A stretch of 64,000 nucleotides of DNA from Alphaproteobacteria bacterium (GTDB lineage Bacteria > Pseudomonadota > Alphaproteobacteria > Thalassobaculales > Thalassobaculaceae). The DNA is taken from the NCBI GenBank assembly GCA_022822665.1, contig JAJEAR010000029.1, forward strand, positions 62,001-126,000. Reading direction: 5' to 3'. The notes under the pieces are model-generated. The model had not been told where the DNA came from, searched no databases, and worked only from the letters and a program-made list of their open reading frames with translations. Shown one piece after another: positions 47,041 to 54,820 of this stretch. Both the position numbers and the translations under genes were made by a program. How positions within the stretch are numbered: position 1 is the stretch's first letter; each line of letters starts with the position of its first letter.

Positions 47041-47358
47041 TCAAGCCACTGCCCCGAGACCGTTCTTCGCAACCAGCGTCAACAACTTCAGCGAGGCGCC
47101 CCGAGGGCGCTTCTCGCCGCGCTCCCATTGGCTCACAAGACCCGTCGTCACGTTGAGGTAGCGCGCGAATACCGCCTGGCTTGCACGTTCTCGCAGCCGC
47201 AGTTCCCGGATCGCCTCAGGCGACATTTCCTCGACCGGCGTGAGACACATCTCGTCGAACCTGCGCATGGTCCGCTTTGGCATCACGCCGGCCTCCGCCA
47301 GCCCGAGCGCCGCTTCGTGCGCCGCCGCCAGCGCGTCACTCCTGTATTGCTTGGTCAT
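47041..47358 (-). CDS. HigA/NadS-type helix-turn-helix antitoxin
   Basis: 105 residues. XRE helix-turn-helix in ELRLRERASQAVFARYLNVTTGLVSQWERGEKRP, the pattern of NadS/HigA regulators that pair with RelE-like toxins. Downstream of the toxin, overlapping it by 23 bp: toxin-first order as in higBA. Intact. Confidence 0.85.
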   Translation of the reverse strand: MTKQYRSDALAAAHEAALGLAEAGVMPKRTMRRFDEMCLTPVEEMSPEAIRELRLRERASQAVFARYLNVTTGLVSQWERGEKRPRGASLKLLTLVAKNGLGAVA

Positions 47359-47724
47359 CGCATATCACCTCGATGATCGCTCCCGTGGCCCGCGCCGCTT
47401 CGATGTCAACCGCATCCAGCGACAGATATTCGTCAGCCAGAAGCCGGTAGGTCACCAGTTCGTCCCGGCGCAGATTCTCCCGGTCGCTCTTGGCGAATCC
47501 GTAGACGAAGAACGCCTGCGCGTCCCTGCGGAACAGCACAATCGTGCGCAACCCGCCAGACCGTCCGCCGCCCTTGCGCGCGATCCTCTGCTTGATAACG
47601 CGCCGCCGAGGTCAGCGTCGATCAGCCCCTCTTCGGCGTACCGGCCGGCCTCGCACAGCGCCGCGTTCTCCGGCCTCTCGTGGTCAGCGGACCGAGCGAA
47701 CGCCTTGGTCTTGAAGGTCTGCAA
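47336..47724 (-). pseudogene. HigB/RelE-type toxin, frameshifted
   Basis: A start at TTG 47724 reads MQTFKTKAFARSADHE, then EAGRYAEEGLIDADLGGAL; this is the start of a HigB-like toxin. Near 47600 one base is missing compared with the expected GGALIKQRIARKGGGRSGG; the second frame then reads LRTIVLFRRDAQAFFVYGFAK to the C-terminus (ending CDDQAIQE). A likely single-base deletion, together with TTG where ATG is usual, should leave the toxin inactive, though a sequencing error cannot be excluded. Confidence 0.75.
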
Positions 47725-47829
47725 CCTGGACTTCGCCAGCGCTCGCGTTCATAGCTCCATTTTGTAATGCCGGGTGTGGTACTTTTCAAAAGGGCATCAT
47801 GTACGAAAGTCCCAGCGGGACGGGTGAGA

Positions 47830-48384
47830 TCAAGATGCGGTCACCTTAGGCGGACGAAAATCTTTCGCCGAGAACCGCCACCAATGGCGTAGCAGGTGCT
47901 GCCACGGCTTGACCTTCTGAAACTCTTTCCGTCCATGTCCCAAGGCTTGGGTGGCGGCGTTGTAGCATTCGGCGTTGAGCGCGTGGAACACATCCGGTTC
48001 GTCCTCGTAGATGCCCAGGATCTCGTCTCGCCATGCCTCGATCGACTGTGCGTCGTCCTTCTGCGTATTTATCTTCTTCGCCGTCGCATAAAATCGTCTT
48101 GAAAGTATTTCGTGATTGCGCGCCTTGTCTGTCGGGTTCCACACAGCGCTCACCGCACCGATCACAGCGGTGAGGAGCATGATCCCGATGGACATGATGT
48201 TGCTGCCGATAGCGGCCTCTAATTCAGAGTCGAGTACCGCGACGGCTGAACTTCCGGACAGCAGTACTCCGATCATCATTGTACGGTGCCACCTATCGTA
48301 GAACGCACGCCTTGCGGTGTGATACCGTGCGCAGCGGTCACAATCATGAAGCAGATCACGGGCTTCTTGTTTCAGATCAGTCAT
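47830..48384 (-). CDS. SLATT domain membrane protein
   Basis: 184 residues. Two close membrane segments (about 36-52 and 66-84) followed by a helical cytoplasmic tail: the SLATT layout (SMODS/SLOG-associating two-TM effector), with RHHTARRAFYDRWHRTM-like basic lead-in. SLATT proteins are predicted pore-forming effectors of nucleotide-signalling or other defence systems. No nucleotidyltransferase (SMODS) or SLOG gene is adjacent; the only coupled gene is the short proline-rich ORF whose end overlaps this start. Confidence 0.78.
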   Translation of the reverse strand: MTDLKQEARDLLHDCDRCARYHTARRAFYDRWHRTMMIGVLLSGSSAVAVLDSELEAAIGSNIMSIGIMLLTAVIGAVSAVWNPTDKARNHEILSRRFYATAKKINTQKDDAQSIEAWRDEILGIYEDEPDVFHALNAECYNAATQALGHGRKEFQKVKPWQHLLRHWWRFSAKDFRPPKVTAS

Positions 48385-48529
48385 CTATCCGTCGCGGAGG
48401 CGGCGCATCCCGCGGGGGCTCATTTGAGTCTGGTTTATTCAGTGGTTCCGGCGACTCTCTGATGATTTCCCTGTCAGGTTTTGTCGGCTGTGGCTGTGTT
48501 TTCGGCGGCTGCTGGGGTCGTCTGGCCAT
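48377..48529 (-). CDS. Small proline-rich ORF overlapping the SLATT gene
   Basis: 50 residues: MARRPQQPPKTQPQPTKPDR and so on, ending PPPRRIDD. Its TGA (48379-48377) lies inside the first codons of the SLATT gene, an 8-bp overlap, typical of translational coupling. A weak GAAGG lies before the ATG. Rich in Pro, Gln, Arg and Asp; no domain. Could be a coupling leader, a short immunity-type partner or a flexible regulator of the SLATT effector. Confidence 0.55.
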   Translation of the reverse strand: MARRPQQPPKTQPQPTKPDREIIRESPEPLNKPDSNEPPRDAPPPRRIDD

Positions 48530-48861
48530 CGGGTATGTTTACCTTCACCAAATCCTCAGGCGAACTCCTGCCTCCGCCTTGGCAGAAAGTAGGTTATCGC
48601 TTACCGGAGAGCTACGCAAGGCTCAAGCCTACCCCTGTTCTTCCTCCATGCTGCCCCCACCCAGAGCTCGATTAATCGCCGGGTCGGCCCCGATCCTGCC
48701 GGTATCTCCACCATGGCCACCGGCCTCATCCGCGACCGTAAGCAGAAGGGCTGATCCCTTCCCCCGAGGACGTCCTGCCGGTCCAGTGTGCCCGGCTCAA
48801 GAGGCAGTGCAGCCGGCAGGGCGTCCTCGTCTGTTTCTGGATTGGCAGGAAGGAGGCTGTA
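48530..48861. other. Gene-poor stretch
   Basis: 332 bp. No clear gene. In the frame entering ATG 48862 the sequence before it could read as the end of an upstream ORF (containing EDVLPVQCARLKRQ), so part of this stretch may be the remnant of a gene that once preceded the zinc-ribbon ORF. Confidence 0.35.
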
Positions 48862-49161
48862 ATGACTGACCGCGACTCCGCCAGACGGCGGCAGCGCAAG
48901 CTGGCAAGCGACCATCGGCGCGTTGCCGAACGCCGGGAGTGCCGCCTTTGCACCAAGTGCGGCAGACGCCCGTCCTCGCCCGGGCGTGCCATCCGCGCGT
49001 CCTGTGGCGAGAAGGCCAGGACCACCGAACCAGCGCGCAGCGCCCGGCGCGTCATCCGTCGCTGCCGGGCTCGTCGCCGTCTTCTCCGCTTGCCCTCTGC
49101 CCGACCGATGGTACACGGTGGCGGTGCGGTCTCAATCGGCTGGGAGACTGCTTGTGGCTGA
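48862..49161 (+). pseudogene. Zinc-ribbon protein fragment
   Basis: 99 codons from ATG 48862, which has an excellent AAGGAGG 6 bp upstream. The first 60 residues are basic with a CxxCxxC...C set (CRLCTKCGRR ... RASCGEK) resembling proteins that repeat such zinc-ribbon units. After about residue 60 the sequence becomes Arg/Ser-rich with no family likeness, so the reading frame seems broken. The good start site suggests it was once expressed. Confidence 0.4.
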
Positions 49162-49185
49162 CGTGTCGTTGTTAAGAGAGGTTCC

Positions 49186-49629
49186 ATGAGGGCGCTCATC
49201 CAGCGGGTCGCGGAGGCCCGCGTTGACATCGCCGGTGAGACGGTGGGCGAGGTCGGCAACGGCATGCTGGTCCTCGTGTGCGCGATGCAGGGCGACGGCG
49301 ACGAGCAGGCGCAGTTCCTCGCGCGAAAGGTCGCCAACCTTCGCATCTTCGAGAGCGAGCCCGGCAAGATGAACCTCTCGATCCTGAAGAGTGGCGGGTC
49401 GGCACTGGTCGTCAGCCAGTTCACGCTTGCCGCCGACACAAGCCGCGGCAACCGGCCGGGCTTCTCCTACGCCGCGCGCCCGGACGAGGGCGAGCGCCTC
49501 TACGAGCTTTTCAAGGCCTCCCTCGCCGACCACGGCGTGCCCGTCGCCGCCGGCCGCTTCGGCGAGGTGATGCAGGTCCACCTCGTCAACGACGGCCCGG
49601 TCACGATCTGGATCGATACGGCAGGTTAG
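49186..49629 (+). CDS. dtd: D-aminoacyl-tRNA deacylase
   Basis: 147 residues. [15 protein letters not shown] start, [18 protein letters not shown] with the active-site SQFTL, and [14 protein letters not shown] with the NxGPVT motif. Removes D-amino acids (and glycine from tRNA-Ala) mischarged on tRNA. Looks intact; stands alone. Confidence 0.95.
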   Translation: MRALIQRVAEARVDIAGETVGEVGNGMLVLVCAMQGDGDEQAQFLARKVANLRIFESEPGKMNLSILKSGGSALVVSQFTLAADTSRGNRPGFSYAARPDEGERLYELFKASLADHGVPVAAGRFGEVMQVHLVNDGPVTIWIDTAG

Positions 49630-49833
49630 CGCGCCTCCTTTGACCGGTGCAGACATCGGCGACACGCTGCCGGCAGAACCGTAGTCGGTCAGCTTCACGC
49701 GTTTAAGCGTCGCAAGAGCTCCGGAACGGCCGCTGCATCGACTCGGACTGGTTCCCGAGCGCCGGCGGGTCTGGAACCATGCTCGCAACGAGGATGTCGA
49801 ACTCCTCTGGCTGCTTCCACCCGATCGCAGGCT

Positions 49834-50184
49834 TCATGTACGCCTGACGCGGTCCATAACCGGAGCACTGTCCGGCTTCTCCAGGTACGCCGGTTCGTGG
49901 CGGTCGTTTACGTGGAGCCGCAGGGCAGCATTGGTCCGGGTCCGGCGGCCGCGACCGCCGGCCCTGAAGAACTCGGAAATGTCGGGGTTCAGTCGGACGG
50001 AAGTCGCCTGCTTGCGCCGCGGTGCAACGGCCCGTGTCCTGGACTCGTCGAACTCACCCTCATCCGGATCGGCTTCGGGCTCAACGCCAGCGGCCTGGTC
50101 CTTCCGCAGGCGGTCCCAGTCGGTCACACCCCTGGCCAGGAGCGCCTCATGGAGGGTGGTACGCGTCGTATTGTGCTCGTTCAT
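49834..50184 (-). CDS. BrnA-like antitoxin, orphan
   Basis: 116 residues. TSVRLNPDISEFFRAGGRGRRTRTNAALR is the ribbon-helix-helix block of BrnA antitoxins. The BrnT toxin normally lies just upstream on the same strand; the 360 bp there show no BrnT-like frame. Could be a solitary regulator or a leftover of a broken pair. Confidence 0.65.
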   Translation of the reverse strand: MNEHNTTRTTLHEALLARGVTDWDRLRKDQAAGVEPEADPDEGEFDESRTRAVAPRRKQATSVRLNPDISEFFRAGGRGRRTRTNAALRLHVNDRHEPAYLEKPDSAPVMDRVRRT

Positions 50185-50548
50185 TTCTGAAATTGTACAT
50201 GCGATCGAGGACCTGGCCGTCGAGGGATGACGTCACAATCGTCGCTGACCATGCGTCTGCGGACGCCTCCCGGTTCCCGCAGGCTATTGCCCGTATCCAG
50301 ATGGCCGTCCGGACGAATTGCCACTTTCGGACAGCGGGGCTGGCGATCAATTGACCGCCGGTCCGGCATGACCGCCAGGCACAGGCCAGCTGCCCGGACC
50401 GGAAGGGTTATGGCAGAGTGAAAACCCGGGAAGCGGATGCCTGGAACGGGACGAGGCAGGCAGTTTTCGTGACACCTGTCGAATTCGCCCTCGCAGGTAT
50501 CGGCAGCAGGCGAACCCCCCTGACCGTTCACGGTCGCCGGGCCTGCAG
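50185..50548. other. Intergenic region
   Basis: 364 bp between the BrnA-like gene and the PQQ dehydrogenase stop. No BrnT toxin and no other gene recognised. Confidence 0.45.
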
Positions 50549-52516
50549 CTACCTGGATCGCGCGAATGCGACGAGCGCAGCGTGCGACCCGGCCCCCGTC
50601 GCGACTACGACGAACTGTCGCCCCGACCGGGCGAGGTAGGTCATCGGGGTTGCGTTGGTCTGAAACGGCGTTGCGCCACGCCAGAGTTCGGCACCCGTCG
50701 CCTTGTCGAAGGCATACAGGTATGGCGCACCACCGCCGAGGAACACGAGCCCGCCCCTGGTCACGATCGCTCCGGCGTTGCCGCGTGTGCCCAGGCGCGC
50801 CGGCAGCCTTACGCCGCGCAGCAGCGGGTGTTCGCGTATCGCACGGCTCCCCTCCCCGAACGCCACCTTCCACGCGATCTCGCCCGCATTGAGATCGATT
50901 GCCACCAGGTGCGCATATGGCGGCTTGATGAGCGGAATCGGACCGAGCTTGCTTTCGGGCGTCCGCGCGGCGCCCGGCCCGTCGGCTTCCCGGTACATGA
51001 CGAGCGTCGCGCCGTAGGGACAGTTGTTGCTGTACTCGACGTCGACCTCTGGATCGTTGCCCGCATTCGCGCATACCTGGTTCGTGTCGGCGTCTTCGGA
51101 TGTGCGCACGTACAGGAGCCCGGTCTCGGGGTCGAACGCCGCGCCTCCCCAGTTCGCACCACCGCTTGCGCCTGGACGCTGGAGCGTTCCCCGCAGGCTC
51201 GGCGGCGTGAACAGCGGCCCCAGGCGGAACCGCCGCATCTCCTCGACCGCCAGCGCGTGGATTTCCGGCGTCAGGTCGTTCGCGTCCTCCAGCGACACTC
51301 CCTGTCCGCTGAATGGCGGAGGCCTGGTCGGGAACGGCTGCGTCGGATACAGCACCTCGCCCGGTACGTCCGTCGTGGTGTCCACCGCACGCTCCTCGAT
51401 GGGCCACACCGGCTCGCCTGTTTCCCGGTCGAACACGTAGGTGAAGCCGTGCTTGGACACCTGGGCCACCGCGTCGATCTCACGGCCGTCCACCGTGATC
51501 GTCACGAGGTTCGGCGCTGCGGCCAGGTCGTAGTCCCAGACACCGTGATGCACCGTCTGAAAGTGCCACCGCCGGTCACCCGTGCGCGCATCGAGGCAGA
51601 CCAGCGACTCGGCGAAGAGGTTCGCTCCCACGCGCCGCCCGCCCCAGTAGTCGCTGCTCGGCGTGCTCGTCGGCACGTACAGCAGCCCGCGCTCGACGTC
51701 GAGCGACATCAGCCCCCATACGTTCGCGTGGCCCGTATAGCGCCACGATTCCTCCTCCCAGGTGTCCGCGCCGAAGTCGCTTTCCGATTGCGGTATGGTG
51801 AAGAAGACCCAGCGGCGCTCGCCTGTGTGGACATCGAAGGCCTGCACCGTTCCCGGCGGGTCGAACCTGCGCTGCAGCCGGTCCGGTATGCGGCTCCCCA
51901 CGATCACCAGGTCCTCGAACACCACCGGCGGCGAAGTCTGGTCGAACTCGTAGCGGGTCACCGGGCGGCCAAGGCCCTCGGTCAGCAGAACGCTCCCGAC
52001 GCCGCCGAATCCCGCATCCAACTCACCGGTCCCGGCATCGATCGCATACAGCCGGTCGCGGCTGTTGAGGAAGATGCGCGCATCTTCCCCATCGCTCCAC
52101 CAGGCGATCCCCCGGTGCTTGAATCCGCGCGGCCCCACGCCCTTGGGCCCACCCTCGTAGGCCCTGGGATCAAACATCCACAACTCGGCGCCCGTCTCCG
52201 CGTCCAGAGCTGCCACGCGGTTATACATGGTGGAGAGGTAGAGGACGTTGTCGACCATGACGGGCGTTGCCTGGAACGGGCCCGGCCGCGTGCCGTACTC
52301 CTCAAGGGACCTCTCGTCGGGGTCCCATTGCCAGACTACTTCCAGTTCGCCGATGTTGGCGGTGGTGATGTCTTCGGCCGTCGAGTACTTGGTGTGCTCC
52401 TGCCCGGCTCCGACCTGCGGCCATTCGATCATGCCGGCCGGCTCCCGGGCGCTCGCGAACACGGTCGAGACGAAGGCCGTCGCAAACAGTGCAGCGATCA
52501 CAATTGTGCGTTTCAT
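50549..52516 (-). CDS. PQQ-dependent dehydrogenase (quinoprotein)
   Basis: 655 residues from ATG 52516. Signal peptide (MKRTIVIAALFATAFVSTVF), then repeated beta-propeller blades with tryptophan-docking motifs (LDAETGAELWMFDPRAYEG, AFDVHTGERRWVF, YVFDRETGEPVWPIEE, AFDKATGAELW). Membrane-anchor domain of GCD-type glucose dehydrogenase is absent, so a soluble periplasmic alcohol/sugar dehydrogenase-like enzyme using PQQ. Needs PQQ synthesis genes from elsewhere. No cytochrome domain fused. Confidence 0.88.
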   Translation of the reverse strand: MKRTIVIAALFATAFVSTVFASAREPAGMIEWPQVGAGQEHTKYSTAEDITTANIGELEVVWQWDPDERSLEEYGTRPGPFQATPVMVDNVLYLSTMYNRVAALDAETGAELWMFDPRAYEGGPKGVGPRGFKHRGIAWWSDGEDARIFLNSRDRLYAIDAGTGELDAGFGGVGSVLLTEGLGRPVTRYEFDQTSPPVVFEDLVIVGSRIPDRLQRRFDPPGTVQAFDVHTGERRWVFFTIPQSESDFGADTWEEESWRYTGHANVWGLMSLDVERGLLYVPTSTPSSDYWGGRRVGANLFAESLVCLDARTGDRRWHFQTVHHGVWDYDLAAAPNLVTITVDGREIDAVAQVSKHGFTYVFDRETGEPVWPIEERAVDTTTDVPGEVLYPTQPFPTRPPPFSGQGVSLEDANDLTPEIHALAVEEMRRFRLGPLFTPPSLRGTLQRPGASGGANWGGAAFDPETGLLYVRTSEDADTNQVCANAGNDPEVDVEYSNNCPYGATLVMYREADGPGAARTPESKLGPIPLIKPPYAHLVAIDLNAGEIAWKVAFGEGSRAIREHPLLRGVRLPARLGTRGNAGAIVTRGGLVFLGGGAPYLYAFDKATGAELWRGATPFQTNATPMTYLARSGRQFVVVATGAGSHAALVAFARSR

Positions 52517-53063
52517 GACCGCGTATCCGCCGGGGAACGGACGATGTCCTGTCGATTCATGCCAGGCCGTGGATGCACGGATCCACAGTCCGCTTCTGTC
52601 GAGACGACTCCGCTCACTGGCTCTCTCCGGTTCGACAGGAACCATGCGGGGAGGACCACATCCTACGCTGCCTTTGCTCTCGATGGAATATCCGGCAAGG
52701 CTCGGACGGAGTCGTCGGCACCGCGGCAAGCGCCTGTGCCATTCGGCCTTCCGCTGGAGGGAAAGGAGTTGTTGCAGGACGATCTTCGGGATATCGGCAA
52801 CCAGGACCCGGGTGGTCGGCATCGTTGAGCCTGGCCACGCCATATCGGCACCGGGTACGCGTTTGGGATGCCGGCGCCGAAGTGCACGTCACGATTGAAT
52901 CGGCCACGGTCCGCGCAGACCGTGCCGGCGTGCTCTCGCGGATCGTGGCCGCAGGGTGGCGATCGAATGCATCCTTCGCATGCCGGTGCTGGTTCTACCT
53001 GTCGAATTGAAGACCATACGCCTGAGTCCCGGTTCGTCAGGCATGCGGTCCTCACGGAAATAA

Positions 53064-53096
53064 CCCCGCCGGAACCCTGCGAAGAGTCCGGCGGGG
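53064..53096. other. Stem-loop, 10-bp perfect stem
   Basis: CCCCGCCGGA (53064-53073) pairs with TCCGGCGGGG (53087-53096) around a 13-base loop. No T-tract on the + side, so not a classical intrinsic terminator there; could be a leader or element end structure. Confidence 0.5.
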
Positions 53097-53102
53097 AACA
53101 AT

Positions 53103-53119
53103 TCACGCGCATCGCGTGA
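53103..53119. other. Short palindrome TCACGCG-CAT-CGCGTGA
   Basis: A perfect 7-bp inverted repeat around three bases, immediately after the 10-bp hairpin. Its length and symmetry suit a protein binding site. Confidence 0.4.
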
Positions 53120-53477
53120 CCGACGGCTGCGGACGGCCAATCACGGACGCCGCAAACATGCAGCCAGCCTCGGCACTTGGCCGTTCTTGGATTCCTTTCG
53201 GTCGCTGCAAGCGTTCACAGCCCCGGGATACATGCCGGTGTCCCTCACGTTCGGGTGCTTGGGATCCCGGCTTTAGTCAGTCGAGCCATAGCCGATTCCG
53301 CTCCAGCGGTCCGGTGACCGGCTCCGCCCGCTTGCGCGATCGACTGACCTGGACGCGGAAGCTCTTCGGGGTGGCAGGGTGCCAATGCAGCGCTTCCGAC
53401 ACTCCAGCGAACGCACCGAGCTGATCGCACCAAACCCGCAAGAATCTCGACAGGTCGCGCCGTCCCTTTAGGATCAG

Positions 53478-53505
53478 GTAAGTCAGAACTAAATATGTAA
53501 GTCAG
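53478..53505. repeat. Two direct GTAAGTCAG repeats upstream of the DUF7662/PIN operon
   Basis: GTAAGTCAG occurs at 53478-53486 and again at 53497-53505, 19 bp apart, in an AT-rich segment ending 15 bp before ATG 53521. Position and spacing (two helical turns) fit an operator for autoregulation of a toxin-antitoxin type operon. Confidence 0.55.
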
Positions 53506-53520
53506 TTGTGAGTTGTACCC

Positions 53521-54288
53521 ATGGCTCATTACAGGCAGCAGCTAACGAGCCGCGCCGCTGCACGGGGCAAGTATGCACCGCTGTATCGCCACCTTGCAGC
53601 CCTCGCCCGACCGGACTGGGAAGTTTCCTTTGCCGAAATCGAATCCATCCTGGGATTCTCGCTGCCGGCATCCGCGCGCCTTCACCGGCCCTGGTGGGCA
53701 AACCAGACCCGTAGCGGTGGCCACAGCCACGCGCTTGCCTGGAAGGCGGCGGGCTGGAAGACGAAGAAGGTCGATCTGGACCGCGAGAAGCTGGTCTTCC
53801 AGAGAGTCCGGACCGACAGCAACGCTGCTCCAGCAGCGACCAGAATGGACATCGCGCGCAAGGCCGCGTCGAACGGCAAGTATGCGCCTCTCTTTCGAAA
53901 CCTGTCTGTGAGGACGGGCACCCGATGGCGGGCCACGTTTGCCGAGATCGAGGGGGTACTCGGCTTCAAGCTGCCGGACTCCGCGCGGATTCATCGGCCG
54001 TGGTGGGCGAACCAGAAGCGGAGCGGCGGTCACAGCCATGCCCTGGCCTGGCAGGTCGCCGGCTGGAAGACCACGCGGGTAGATCTGTCGGCGGAAACAC
54101 TGGTGTTCCAACGCGAGGACGGCGCCGGGGCCCAGGCCGGGCAAGCGAGCCCGGTGCGCGGATTCAACCTTGCCCGCGACTTCCCCGCCGTTGACATGGG
54201 TCCCTGGCCCGAGGGATTCAAAGTGAGCCGCGAGGAAATCTACGACGAGTTGGGGCGTCTTGTTGGCGGACCAGAAGGCGATCCCTGA
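53521..54288 (+). CDS. Tandem DUF7662-type repeat protein, possible antitoxin
   Basis: 255 residues. Two copies of a ~79-residue domain: repeat 1 at about 17-95 and repeat 2 at about 119-198, each with KYAPLxRxL, FAEIExxLGFxLPxSARxHRPWWANQxRSGGHSHA and AGWKTxxVDLxxExLVFQR. This resembles the domain named DUF7662. A C-terminal tail (210-255: FNLARDFPAVDMGPWPEGF and then KVSREEIYDELGRL) looks like an antitoxin-type toxin-binding helix. It is 5 bp from the PIN gene and preceded by a repeat that could be its operator. Confidence 0.6.
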   Translation: MAHYRQQLTSRAAARGKYAPLYRHLAALARPDWEVSFAEIESILGFSLPASARLHRPWWANQTRSGGHSHALAWKAAGWKTKKVDLDREKLVFQRVRTDSNAAPAATRMDIARKAASNGKYAPLFRNLSVRTGTRWRATFAEIEGVLGFKLPDSARIHRPWWANQKRSGGHSHALAWQVAGWKTTRVDLSAETLVFQREDGAGAQAGQASPVRGFNLARDFPAVDMGPWPEGFKVSREEIYDELGRLVGGPEGDP

Positions 54289-54293
54289 GCAAA

Positions 54294-54725
54294 ATGTTCA
54301 TCGACACCAGTGTATTCGTACCTGCCCGCAACGCGCGGGCGCCGGACAGTGCAGTCGCGCGTGCTGCGCTCTCGCGTGCGCAAGAGTCCGGCGAGACCTT
54401 GCGCATCAATCGTCAGGTGCTGCGCGAGTACCTGTCGACCATGACACGACCGCAGACATGGTCTGATCCGCTCACCATGACCCAGGCCCTGAACGATCTG
54501 GCATGGCTGAGCGCTGCCTTCGAGATCCTTGAGGACGGTGCTCATGTGACGGACACGCTTGTCTCGCTGTGCCGGGAAGTTCCGCTCGCCGGCAAGCAGG
54601 TGCACGACGCCAATATTGTTGCCACCATGCTGGCCCACGGTGAGCGTCGGCTTCTCACGTTCAACGCTTCAGACTTCAGGTGCTACGGCGAACGCGTCGA
54701 GCTGATCGTACCCGATCCCACATAA
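54294..54725 (+). CDS. PIN domain protein (VapC-like toxin)
   Basis: 143 residues. PIN fold acidic residues: D4 (MFIDTSVF), E45 (VLREYL), D105 (VHDANIVATML), and N124/D127 (LTFNASDF). VapC-like RNases cut tRNA or rRNA. Starts 5 bp after the tandem-repeat protein, which occupies the usual antitoxin position. Confidence 0.82.
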   Translation: MFIDTSVFVPARNARAPDSAVARAALSRAQESGETLRINRQVLREYLSTMTRPQTWSDPLTMTQALNDLAWLSAAFEILEDGAHVTDTLVSLCREVPLAGKQVHDANIVATMLAHGERRLLTFNASDFRCYGERVELIVPDPT

Positions 54726-54820
54726 CAGGCACGGGACTTGGCCCCGGGTACCTGTTCAGCCGTAACTGATTCCGCGAGTGCGGGAATAATCCCGGCCTGG
54801 AGGTGACACGGGAGCGCCGG

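Larger units (their letters stand above)
52517..53520. other. 1-kb gene-free region
   Basis: No gene recognised on either strand; open frames give Arg/Ser/Pro-rich shadow translations. It contains two hairpins near 53064-53119 and a pair of 9-bp direct repeats just before the DUF7662 gene. May include decayed DNA. Confidence 0.45.

Noticed and set aside
50185..50548. Possible BrnT toxin upstream of the BrnA-like gene
   Set aside because: No frame shows the BrnT pattern (such as RxIxARKATRxERR); the 67-codon frame there has no likeness.
50582..52828. A 748-codon open frame on the + strand
   Set aside because: Antisense to the PQQ dehydrogenase; Arg/His-rich translation without motifs.
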